24,884 nt of DNA. Source: Caulobacteraceae bacterium (lineage in GTDB: Bacteria; Pseudomonadota; Alphaproteobacteria; Caulobacterales; Caulobacteraceae). The stretch's first letter is position 1, and the number at the start of each line of letters is the position of its first letter. Both the position numbers and the translations under genes were made by a program. Where the stretch lies: positions 1 to 24,884 of the forward strand of contig PLFA01000059.1 in assembly GCA_003136615.1 (NCBI GenBank), given 5' to 3'. The notes beneath the pieces are model-generated. The model did not search any database. It saw nothing but the letters and a program-made list of their open reading frames with translations, and was not told the origin of the DNA. Shown piece after piece: positions 1 to 6,322 of the stretch.

Positions 1-764
1 GTCCAGCGCCAGAACAGGGCGGCGCGCTCCTGGCCCGTGCCGCGATCCACAATGTCGTGGGTCTCCCGCTCTCCGCCGAAGCGCGCCACCGCCAGGATCG
101 TGCCCGCGTGCATGGCGAAAAGCATTGTCGATCCATAGAGGAAGACGATGGAGAGCATGTGGAAGGGATCGTAGAAGAGATTGCCGTAGCGAACCGAGAA
201 GGTGGCGGTCCAGTTCAGGTGGGAGATGACGCCGAAGGGCACCGCCTCGCACCAGCATCCCATGATCAGGGGACGGATGAATCCCAGAACCAGATAGAGC
301 CAGATTGCCGAGGCGAAGCACCAGGCCACGTGCGTCCCCATTTTCAGCGCTCGCGCCCGCCGATACATCCGCACCCACCAGAGAAGGATTGCCGCGGTCA
401 GGAAGAACCCCGCCGCCAGCCACCAGCCGCCATCTTCCAAAGGCGGCAGAGAAAGACCGTATTTCGGCGGCGGCGGCTCCAGCGACAGGAACGGCAGCAT
501 CTTGATGAAGCGCAGGGGATTCCAGTCCACCGACGCCCACATATTGAGGCCGATGATCTCTATGGCGATGAAGCCGCAGACCAGCGAGGCGATCCCCGTG
601 GCGCCGAGATAGGTGGGCAGGACCTGCATCTCGCCGATCCTGCCCAGCCAACGCGAATACCAGGCGCCGCCCACGCGCCCGAATTCGTCATCGGCTAAGG
701 GAATCCCCGCCTCGTCCGGACCGCGGACGGCGATGGATGTGTAGAGGGAGTGAAACTTGGCCAT
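1..764 (-). CDS. pufM: Photosynthetic reaction centre M subunit (partial, C-terminus beyond window)
   Basis: The M subunit of the type-II reaction centre is an inner-membrane protein that binds the special pair, accessory pigments, QA and non-haem iron with PufL. 254 codons are visible, starting MAKFHSLYTSIAVRGPDE and ending in ALFWRWT, so about 55-70 residues lie past the left edge. Seen: the SHLNW accessory-bacteriochlorophyll His region (M182 by alignment), NPFH-type His (here YDPFHML, M202), FLYGS with Tyr M210, and FAMHAGTIL with an Fe-ligand His (M219). Residue 44 is Glu (codon 630-632), where Rhodobacter sphaeroides has Asn and Blastochloris viridis has Asp. The start at 764 follows a TAGGAGAAGG ribosome site and lies 15 nt after the pufL stop, so the two are co-transcribed. 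Identity is secure; what follows pufM cannot be seen. Confidence 0.97.
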   Translation of the reverse strand, partial: MAKFHSLYTSIAVRGPDEAGIPLADDEFGRVGGAWYSRWLGRIGEMQVLPTYLGATGIASLVCGFIAIEIIGLNMWASVDWNPLRFIKMLPFLSLEPPPPKYGLSLPPLEDGGWWLAAGFFLTAAILLWWVRMYRRARALKMGTHVAWCFASAIWLYLVLGFIRPLIMGCWCEAVPFGVISHLNWTATFSVRYGNLFYDPFHMLSIVFLYGSTMLFAMHAGTILAVARFGGERETHDIVDRGTGQERAALFWRW

Positions 765-779
765 GGTCTCGCCCTTCTC

Positions 780-1610
780 CTAGAGGTGGCTCCAGATCGG
801 AATGCTGAGCCACCAGTTCCACCAGTAGGGCCAGCCGTGGGTCCAGAAGGGCCCTGAGATGATCATGCAGACCGCGCTCCAAACCCCGGCGTTTATGGCC
901 AGAAACAGGCCCAGGCGGTGGATGCCCAGTTCGCCGATGGAGTAGCCAATGGTGTCGCGGAAATAGACGCTCTCGTGTTCGCCGTATTTGACGGATCCGC
1001 CATGTCCGGGATTGGCCGCGGCGAGAATTTCCCCGCCATGCAGGCCCAGCGCGAAGGTCGTTGTGAAAAAGAACGACACCGCCAGCATGTGCGCCGGATT
1101 GTAGTGGAAATGCAGATACTGGTAGCCGACGTTAGAGACCCAATCGAGATGGCTCATGATTCCGTAGGGAAAGCCGTATCCCCAGGCGCCGAGCAGAACC
1201 GGGCGGATCACGACAAGGGCCACATAGGCGAAGATCGCGGCGCTAAAGCCTATGGGGACGTGGTAGCCCATGCCGAGCTTTCGGCAGATCTCCACCTGCC
1301 GCAGAGCCCAGGAGATGAAGGCCCCCAGGGCGCAGACGGTGATGATCTGCCAGAGGCCGCCCTCGCGCAGGGGCGCCATGTGCAGGCCGTAGCTGATCGG
1401 CGGCGGGTCGATGCTGATCCGGAAGAGGGCCCAGGTCGGCCCCATGGCCGCGCCATAGATGATCAGCGCGGTTCCCAGCGTCGCGAAGAACGCCGAGGCG
1501 ACGCCGAAAAAGCCCACATAGAAGGGGCCGATCCAGAAATCGAAGAGGTCGCCGCCCACCAGCGTTCCGCCGCTGACGCGGTATTTTGGCTCGTAACTGA
1601 GCATGGGCAT
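780..1610 (-). CDS. pufL: Photosynthetic reaction centre L subunit
   Basis: PufL is the L subunit of the type-II reaction centre. It has five transmembrane helices and carries the active electron branch and the QB pocket. The 276 residues match the usual length. Seen: RGGTLVGG-like N-terminus (SGGTLVGGDLFDFW), GGLWQIIT, SHLDW (His L153), FHYNPAHM (His L168 and L173), ALGLHGG (His L190, Fe) and GIHRLG (His L230, Fe). Two family positions differ from the common purple-bacterial state: WALRQVEIC has Gln at L104 instead of Glu, and GEHESVYFRD has Ser at L213 after the conserved Glu L212. L226 is Glu (SIGELGIH). ATG 1610 is preceded by GGAGG (1617-1621) with 6-nt spacing. It is the first gene of its operon; no pufB/pufA lies between it and the promoter. 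Confidence 0.98.
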   Translation of the reverse strand: MPMLSYEPKYRVSGGTLVGGDLFDFWIGPFYVGFFGVASAFFATLGTALIIYGAAMGPTWALFRISIDPPPISYGLHMAPLREGGLWQIITVCALGAFISWALRQVEICRKLGMGYHVPIGFSAAIFAYVALVVIRPVLLGAWGYGFPYGIMSHLDWVSNVGYQYLHFHYNPAHMLAVSFFFTTTFALGLHGGEILAAANPGHGGSVKYGEHESVYFRDTIGYSIGELGIHRLGLFLAINAGVWSAVCMIISGPFWTHGWPYWWNWWLSIPIWSHL

Positions 1611-1686
1611 GGACGGCCTCCGGAAAGGAGATTGATCACGATGTGACCGTCAACGCCCGCCCGCGCTGCCCCCCGCCGGCTAAGAG

Positions 1687-1704
1687 TGTCCATAATAATT
1701 GACA
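1687..1704 (-). promoter_or_regulatory. PpsR/CrtJ-type operator, perfect TGT-N12-ACA
   Basis: On the minus strand this reads TGTCAATTATTATGGACA, an exact match to the TGT-N12-ACA consensus for PpsR/CrtJ, the oxygen- and light-responsive repressor of photosynthesis genes. It covers the proposed -10 of the pufL promoter, so occupancy should block RNA polymerase. It is 76 nt upstream of the pufL start. Confidence 0.8.
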
Positions 1705-1717
1705 TTCATGCCGTCAA
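1689..1717 (-). promoter_or_regulatory. Candidate puf promoter (sigma70-like)
   Basis: The minus strand has TTGACG (1717-1712), a 17-bp spacer and TATGGA (1694-1689). The -35 is near consensus and the -10 is weak (TAT then GGA), as is common for regulated photosynthesis promoters. The predicted transcript starts near 1682, giving a leader of about 70 nt before pufL. The call rests on spacing and on its exact overlap with both PpsR-like boxes. Confidence 0.5.
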
Positions 1718-1729
1718 GCGAGATTTACA
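1712..1729 (-). promoter_or_regulatory. Second PpsR/CrtJ-like box, one mismatch
   Basis: The minus strand reads TGTAAATCTCGCTTGACG, i.e. TGT-N12-ACG, one base off consensus. It lies 7 bp from the perfect box. PpsR/CrtJ tetramers often bind paired palindromes about 8 bp apart, so the pair is probably one cooperative operator. It overlaps the proposed -35 of pufL. Confidence 0.6.
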
Positions 1730-1787
1730 CTCTTAAGGGGGGTTCATGCGTGGAGTCGTTCCATGCGGCGAAAGCGGAGTGTCTCCC

Positions 1788-2174
1788 ATGGTTCAAAAGT
1801 CAGGGTCTAACCGTTGGCCATGCGTCGAATTGGCCGGCGCCCTATCTCTGTTATTGCTCGCACAAAGCGCATTGGCGGAGCCAGAGGTGACCCATTGGTC
1901 CGCCTATCTTCGCGCCCAGCCCTCCGAAACCGCCGCGGTGATTGACGAGATCCGCCACGGCTCACGCATTGATGTGGGTCATTGCGCGGGCGACTGGTGC
2001 CAGGTGAGAAATGGAGCCGAGAGCGGCTGGATCGACAAGGACGCCCTGAGCCTGCCCGCCCCGCCCCGTGGCGGCGCCCCCACAAGTCCCCCCGACTGCG
2101 CCTGGGCCGGTCAGGCCGCCGCACACGCGACCGAACCGACTCAGTTTTGCCACACGAAATCACCAGGTTCCTGA
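1788..2174 (+). CDS. Secreted bacterial SH3-domain protein
   Basis: This is a predicted exported protein of 128 residues. An N-terminal signal peptide (basic MVQKSGSNR, hydrophobic LAGALSLLLLA, cleavage probably after QSALA) is followed by an SH3b-type fold. That fold is seen as WSAYLRAQPSETAAVIDEI, a short Gly-containing turn, DWCQVRNG and GWIDKDAL. The tail is Pro/Gly-rich and low in complexity. Such domains usually bind cell-wall or protein ligands; no catalytic residues are seen. ATG 1788 has GGAG at 1776-1779 and gives a well-formed signal peptide. An in-frame ATG at 1746 behind AAGGGGGG is the alternative and would add 14 residues. The gene diverges from pufL across the PpsR-like operator, so shared regulation is possible but unproven. 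Confidence 0.75.
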   Translation: MVQKSGSNRWPCVELAGALSLLLLAQSALAEPEVTHWSAYLRAQPSETAAVIDEIRHGSRIDVGHCAGDWCQVRNGAESGWIDKDALSLPAPPRGGAPTSPPDCAWAGQAAAHATEPTQFCHTKSPGS

Positions 2175-2300
2175 CCCCGCGACGGCGCCCCGCAAAGTCC
2201 CGTTGGCGCTTTTGCCACGAGAAGCGCATTGTCCAAATATATCCCACGCCGATAGGCGGCGCCCTCCTCCAAAGTGAGCGCTGCGCTTTGCGATCCCTCG

Positions 2301-3590
2301 ATGCCTGACGGCTCCTCCTCCAAGCACCTTCTGAGGCCGAAATTTCTCACCGTGCTGGCCGAGGGCTACGGTCTGGGTTCTTTTCGCAGGGACGCTGTTG
2401 CGGCGCTGACGGTGGCGATCGTGGCGTTGCCGCTATCCATGGCGATCGCGGTCGCCTCTGGCGTCTCGCCGGCGCGCGGCCTCTACACCGCGATTATCGG
2501 CGGCTTCGTCGTGTCCTTGCTGAGCGGCAGCCGGTTCCAGATCGGAGGCCCGGCGGGGGCCTTCATTCTCCTGGTGGCGGCGACGGTCGCCAAGTTCGGC
2601 GTCGAGGGCCTGCTGCTCACGGTTTTGATATCAGGCCTGATGCTTACCCTCATCGGCGCCCTGAGGCTCGGATCGCTCATTCGGCATATCCCCCACGCGG
2701 TAACGGTCGGGTTCACGAGCGGGATCGCCGTGACCATAGCCGCCAGCCAACTGAAGGACCTGGGCGGCCTGCATCTGGCGGAGGCCGAGCCAGGTCCGCT
2801 CATCCCCAAGCTTATGGCCCTCAGCCAGGCCATCTCGACTGTTGGTCCGGCGGCGCTGGCGTTGGGGCTCGGCTCGTCCGCCCTGATCTTCGTCATCCGG
2901 CGCTATCGTCCCGCGTGGCCTGGAATGTTGATCGCGGTTGTCGGCGCCTCGCTGGTCGCCATCTTGCTGCGCGTGCCGGTCGAGACCATCGGCAGCCGTT
3001 TTGGCGGGTTGCCCCATGGGCTACTGGCGCCGCGCTTACCCGCGATGAGCCCACATCTGATGCTGGCGGTTTTGCCCGCGGCGCTGTCCTTCACGCTTCT
3101 CGGCGGGATCGAGAGCCTGCTCTCGGCCAAGGTGGCGGATGGCATGACGGGGCGACAGCATCGTTCGAGCATGGAGCTGATCGCTCAGGGCTTGGCCAAC
3201 GTCGCCTCTGCCCTATTCGGAGGGATCAGCGTGACCGGAACCATTGCGCGCACGGCTACCAACATCCGCGCCGGCGGGGTGAGCCCGCTGTCTGGGATGA
3301 TTCACGCGATGTTCCTGCTGCTTTTCATCTACGTCGCGGCGCCACTGGCCAGTTACGTACCCCTCTCGGCCCTCGCCGGCCTGCTCCTAGTGGTCGCCTG
3401 GAACATGGCCGAAAAGGCGGAATTCATCCGCCTCCTGCGTCATTGGCGCACCGCAGCCGTCTTGGTCGCCACTTTCGGCCTCACTCTGGCCCGAGACCTA
3501 ACGACCGGAATCGTCGCCGGATGCATACTGGCGACAGTCTTCGCCCTGGTGAAGCGCGGCGTGCCAGAGGAGGGTGACGAGACCGCATGA
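2301..3590 (+). CDS. SulP-family anion transporter lacking a STAS domain
   Basis: This is a predicted inner-membrane anion transporter of the SulP (SLC26) family, whose members carry sulfate, bicarbonate or other anions. It has the SulP core: FRRDAVAALTVAIVALPLSMAIA (N-terminal signature), GLYTAIIGGFVVSLLSGSRFQIGGPAGAF and GFTSGIAV, and IESLLSAKVADGMTG, then FGGISVTGTIARTATNIRAGG, then helices to the end. It has about 429 residues and stops directly after the last membrane helix (VAGCILATVFALVKRG); the usual C-terminal STAS domain of about 100 residues is missing. The substrate cannot be read from sequence; bicarbonate is a reasonable guess beside photosynthesis genes. The start is uncertain: ATG 2301 fits the family N-terminus, but GTG 2274 is in frame and neither has a clear ribosome site. 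Confidence 0.9.
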   Translation: MPDGSSSKHLLRPKFLTVLAEGYGLGSFRRDAVAALTVAIVALPLSMAIAVASGVSPARGLYTAIIGGFVVSLLSGSRFQIGGPAGAFILLVAATVAKFGVEGLLLTVLISGLMLTLIGALRLGSLIRHIPHAVTVGFTSGIAVTIAASQLKDLGGLHLAEAEPGPLIPKLMALSQAISTVGPAALALGLGSSALIFVIRRYRPAWPGMLIAVVGASLVAILLRVPVETIGSRFGGLPHGLLAPRLPAMSPHLMLAVLPAALSFTLLGGIESLLSAKVADGMTGRQHRSSMELIAQGLANVASALFGGISVTGTIARTATNIRAGGVSPLSGMIHAMFLLLFIYVAAPLASYVPLSALAGLLLVVAWNMAEKAEFIRLLRHWRTAAVLVATFGLTLARDLTTGIVAGCILATVFALVKRGVPEEGDETA

Positions 3591-3618
3591 GAACAGGCGG
3601 CGCGCAGGGAGCCCGAAC

Positions 3619-4176
3619 TCACGCCCGTCGGCTTGGCCCCTCGGCGATCTGCTTCACAAGGGCGGCGCAGAAGGCGGGAAGATCGTTGGGATCGCGGCTG
3701 GTGATCAGATTGCCATCGACCACCACCTCCTCGTCCACCACTGTCGCGCCCGCATTGGCCAGATCGGTGCGGATGGTCTTGTAGCTGGTTAGGGTCCGGC
3801 CCTTGGCGAGGCCTGCATTGATTAGGATCCAAGGCGCATGACAGATCACGGCCGTGGGTTTCCCCGCCTCCATGAAGGCGCGGACAAAATCCAGGGCTGA
3901 CTCCTCAATCCTCAAGCGGTCAGGGTTATTAGCGCCGCCGGGAAGCACCAGAGCGTCATAGTCGTCGGCGTCGGCCTCGTTGAGCGCCAGTGTCGCCAGA
4001 ACCTCATCGCCGGGATCAAGGTGGTTGAACCCCTTGATCGGGCCGCGCTTCAACGAGACGATATCCACGTCCGCCCCGGCATTTCTTAGAGCCTGAAGGG
4101 GAACCGTCAATTCCGCCTGCTCGAAGCCGTCGCTCGCCAAAATCGCCGCGCGTTTTCCGTCCAGAGTCGTGGTCAT
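3619..4176 (-). CDS. DJ-1/PfpI family protein (stress protein / deglycase type)
   Basis: This is a cytoplasmic protein of 185 residues in the PfpI/YhbO branch of the DJ-1 superfamily. Seen: RAAILASDGFEQAEL at the start, VDIVSLKRGPIKGF, ALVLPGGANNPDRLR, then the nucleophile elbow AVICHAPW with the catalytic Cys-His pair, and TSYKTIRTDLANAGA...VVVDGNLITSRDPNDLPAFC. Relatives have been described as intracellular peptidases, stress proteins, and disputed protein or nucleotide deglycases; sequence does not choose among these. The gene lies 57 nt downstream of a small minus-strand ORF (4234-4431) and may be co-transcribed with it. It converges on the SulP gene with a 28-nt gap. Confidence 0.93.
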   Translation of the reverse strand: MTTTLDGKRAAILASDGFEQAELTVPLQALRNAGADVDIVSLKRGPIKGFNHLDPGDEVLATLALNEADADDYDALVLPGGANNPDRLRIEESALDFVRAFMEAGKPTAVICHAPWILINAGLAKGRTLTSYKTIRTDLANAGATVVDEEVVVDGNLITSRDPNDLPAFCAALVKQIAEGPSRRA

Positions 4177-4233
4177 GCTGTTGTTTCCTTTGAGAGCCGT
4201 AATGCCCCCCAGAGGCGCCTCCAGCCCTTTGCC

Positions 4234-4431
4234 TCAAACATTTCCGCCGCCCCGGGGTTCCCGTGAAAGAGGCGCCCCGGTCGCAGGATCGGTTTGTGTA
4301 TGGGGCCCCTGGCTTGATCCTTCCGCGCCGGGGGGTTCAGTCGCGGGCCTTGGGGGCTCGCCCTCTTCCTCGGGAACCCGGAGATTATCGTCCGGGTACG
4401 GCATGCCATTCTGGGTAGGCGCCTCGGCCAT
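4234..4431 (-). CDS. Small hydrophilic protein, function unknown
   Basis: A 65-residue ORF begins MAEAPTQNGMPYPDDNLRV and continues rich in Pro, Glu and Gly, ending REPRGGGNV. It has no cysteine, no hydrophobic segment and is probably disordered. GGAGAGG lies just upstream of ATG 4431 with suitable spacing, and the gene points toward the PfpI gene 57 nt away. I do not recognise the family. The ribosome site, position and compositional character argue for a real gene, but a chance ORF in GC-rich DNA cannot be excluded. Confidence 0.4.
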   Translation of the reverse strand: MAEAPTQNGMPYPDDNLRVPEEEGEPPRPATEPPGAEGSSQGPHTQTDPATGAPLSREPRGGGNV

Positions 4432-4533
4432 GACCCGCCTCTCCAAAAGCGCCCCTCCGCACTTAGAATGCGTGGGGCGCCGAACCGTTTCACGCGTGTT
4501 CCGATCCCGCCGGAACGGAGGTCCAAGAAGGAA

Positions 4534-4561
4534 CCCCAGGCGCATCTGGGGCATTTTTCTT
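4534..4561 (+). terminator. Candidate intrinsic terminator or attenuator hairpin
   Basis: CCCCAG (4534-4539), a 6-nt loop and CTGGGG (4546-4551) form a 6-bp stem followed by a T-rich run (4554-4558 all T). The orientation fits plus-strand transcription. No plus-strand gene ends here; the next gene starts at 4598. It may end a short RNA or act in the leader of the small membrane protein. Confidence 0.4.
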
Positions 4562-4597
4562 GGCAGGGAGGGGGACCTGAAAAGAAGGACACGGCCA

Positions 4598-4777
4598 ATG
4601 ACCGACCATGACTGGGGCGCGATACTGCCCATCTGGCTTCTCATCGTACCGCTCGTTATCGGCCTTTTCGATTTGATCGCCACCTACGCATCACGGGGCC
4701 ACGTCGCGACCGCGAACCACGGCCTCACCATCGCCCCCACGCCGGAATACGCGGTCCGCGAAGGTCTCCCGCGTTGA
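4598..4777 (+). CDS. Small single-pass membrane protein, unknown
   Basis: A 59-residue ORF starts MTDHDWGAILP. Residues about 8-32 (ILPIWLLIVPLVIGLFDLIATY) form one clear transmembrane helix, followed by a short polar tail ending VREGLPR. AGAAGGA at 4583-4589 is well placed for ATG 4598. It sits 65 nt upstream of the SemiSWEET gene on the same strand. No family is recognised. The hydrophobic helix and ribosome site make it more likely real than not. Confidence 0.5.
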   Translation: MTDHDWGAILPIWLLIVPLVIGLFDLIATYASRGHVATANHGLTIAPTPEYAVREGLPR

Positions 4778-4842
4778 GGCATATGCGGGGGGCCGGAGCG
4801 CCACGGATTCCGACCCCACGCGGCAGCTGAGGACCGTCAAGT

Positions 4843-5115
4843 TTGCGCGCCTTGCTTATCAACGCCATCGGCGCTGGGGCCGCGATCTGTTCCATGGCCA
4901 GCTTTGTGCCGCAACTCGCCAAGATCATCCGCGAAAGGGACGCCTCAGCGATTTCGGCGCCGATGTATGTCGTCACTGTGGCCGGCTTCGCACTGTGGAC
5001 GAGCTATGGCGTCGCGCTGAAAAGCTGGCCGCTTGTGGCGTCGAACCTGGTCAGCCTTGGACTCTCCGCCATGGTCCTGGGCCTGAAGCTTTTCTATTCC
5101 CGCCGAGGCGCGTAA
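4843..5115 (+). CDS. SemiSWEET-type (PQ-loop) small sugar transporter
   Basis: SemiSWEETs are three-helix inner-membrane proteins that dimerise to pass small sugars. The 90 residues have the family length and three hydrophobic segments (about 2-25, 38-58, 64-85). The PQ motif is seen in MASFVPQLAKIIRERDASAIS, a match to the conserved helix-1/loop signature, and MYVVTVAGFALWTSYGVALKSWP matches helix 2. The start is TTG 4843 with GAGGAC about 7 nt upstream; no ATG in frame would keep helix 1 intact. The substrate is unknown. Confidence 0.85.
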   Translation: MRALLINAIGAGAAICSMASFVPQLAKIIRERDASAISAPMYVVTVAGFALWTSYGVALKSWPLVASNLVSLGLSAMVLGLKLFYSRRGA

Positions 5116-5191
5116 CTCTCTGTAAAAAATGGGGAATTCAAGAGTCTGGGGAGACGATGCAACCGCCGGGGACGATTCTCGTTAAAACCCC

Positions 5192-6322
5192 ATGCCGCCC
5201 GCCGCTCTCGCCCTCGCTTCGCCCCCCGCGCGCACCCGCGATGTCACACCCGCGGTGGTGCTTGAGCGCTTGAGAGCGGCCCTTCCCGCCATGGCGGGAA
5301 GGGCGGCGATCCTTGACCAGCAGCCGTCATTTCCCAGCGAAGACATCGCCGTGCTGCGCCATATCGGCGCCCTGGAGGTTTTCGCCGGCGACGCGCCCAC
5401 GCCCCTTCAACTCATGGAGGCCCTGAGACTTGTTGGGCGCGCCAATCTAAGCGTCGGTCGTCTCTTCGAGGGCCATATCAATGGGGCCAAACTCGTCAGC
5501 TGGTATGGCGATGACTTTCAGAGGCGGCGCCTTGCCCAGGATCTCGAGAACGGCGCACTTTATGGCGTGTGGAACACCGAGCCCAATCCCGGCGCGCGGA
5601 TTATCCGCGGCGGCAAGGGGCCGATCCTCGCCGGCTACAAGTGTTTCGCCAGTGGCGCGGGCCATGTGGATCGGGCCATTATCACCGCCCTGGAAGCCTC
5701 GGGCGCCCGGCGCATGGTTGTCGTGGACGGCGCCGATGCGGCGCGTGCGGATCCCACGGGATGGAAGGTGCGGGGCATGAAGGCCACGCTCAGCGGCCTC
5801 TATAACCTCAGCGCCATTCCCGTGACCCGCGAGGCCTTGCTCGGCGAGGCCGGCGACTATGAGCGTGAACCCCGTTTCTCCGCGGGAGCCTGGCGGTTCA
5901 CGGCCGTCCAGCTTGGCGGGGCCGAACGTATCCTGGGCCTGATCCGCGACCACCTGACCGCGGCGACGGCGGGCGTGCATATGGTTCAGCGGGCCCGGTT
6001 CGCCGGCGCGGTGGCCGCCACACGCTCGGCCTGGCTCTGGGTGCGCGAGGCGGCCCTGCGCGCCGAGGCGCCTAACGCCGGCCCCGACGAGATCGCCCTG
6101 GTCCTCATGACCCGCGGCGTGGTGGAGCGCGCCGGGCTTGATGTCATGGAAGCGGCGGCGCGCCTTGTCGGAACCCGGGCCTTTTTCATGGAATGCCCCA
6201 TCGACCTGGCCTGCCGTGATCTGGCCCTCTATCTGCGCCAGCCGGGCCCGGACAAGGCTCTGGATCGCGCCGCCGAGGCCTTCCTGGAAAGGGACGCCTG
6301 GTCGGACGACCGCCTGTGGTAA
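5192..6322 (+). CDS. Acyl-CoA dehydrogenase-like flavoprotein
   Basis: A 376-residue protein with the acyl-CoA dehydrogenase fold. It has an N-terminal helical part (FPSEDIAVLRHIGALEVF, LVGRANLSVGRLFEGHINGAKLV), a middle beta domain (GVWNTEPNPGARII, GPILAGYKCFASGAGHVDRAIITAL) and C-terminal helices (AAARLVGTRAFFMECPIDLACRDLALYLRQPGPD, the usual FAD/substrate end). The common catalytic Glu of classical enzymes is not evident, so it may oxidise or hydroxylate something other than a fatty acyl-CoA. Its stop overlaps the next gene's GTG, which makes translational coupling likely. The start is uncertain: ATG 5192 has no good ribosome site, while a nearby ATG at 5157 in another frame does. A 26-bp perfect palindrome lies in its early coding region. 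Confidence 0.85.
   Translation: MPPAALALASPPARTRDVTPAVVLERLRAALPAMAGRAAILDQQPSFPSEDIAVLRHIGALEVFAGDAPTPLQLMEALRLVGRANLSVGRLFEGHINGAKLVSWYGDDFQRRRLAQDLENGALYGVWNTEPNPGARIIRGGKGPILAGYKCFASGAGHVDRAIITALEASGARRMVVVDGADAARADPTGWKVRGMKATLSGLYNLSAIPVTREALLGEAGDYEREPRFSAGAWRFTAVQLGGAERILGLIRDHLTAATAGVHMVQRARFAGAVAATRSAWLWVREAALRAEAPNAGPDEIALVLMTRGVVERAGLDVMEAAARLVGTRAFFMECPIDLACRDLALYLRQPGPDKALDRAAEAFLERDAWSDDRLW
5279..5304. repeat. 26-bp perfect palindrome inside coding sequence
   Basis: The arm GCCCTTCCCGCC (5279-5290) is followed by AT and then its exact complement to 5304. It lies about 90 nt into the acyl-CoA dehydrogenase-like gene and includes an in-frame ATG at 5291. An RNA hairpin here would be very stable. 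Confidence 0.85.

Larger units (their letters stand above)
1681..1735. repeat. Perfect 9-bp inverted repeat enclosing both operator boxes
   Basis: TAAGAGTGT at 1681-1689 and its exact complement ACACTCTTA at 1727-1735 are separated by 37 bp. The inner ends of the arms supply the outer TGT/ACA triplets of the two PpsR-like boxes. It may be an extended operator or a second regulator's site controlling both pufL and the divergent SH3 gene. Confidence 0.75.

Noticed and set aside
57..698. 213-codon plus-strand open frame at the left edge
   Set aside because: Antisense to pufM; highly charged low-complexity sequence.
918..1646. Long open frame on the plus strand across pufL (242 codons)
   Set aside because: It is antisense to a clearly identified pufL, has low-complexity GC-driven composition and no recognisable domain.
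1699..1727. Plus-strand TTGACA with a possible -10 at 17 bp for the SH3 gene
   Set aside because: The -35 is perfect, but the -10 (GATTTA) matches only two of six positions, so it is not listed as a promoter.
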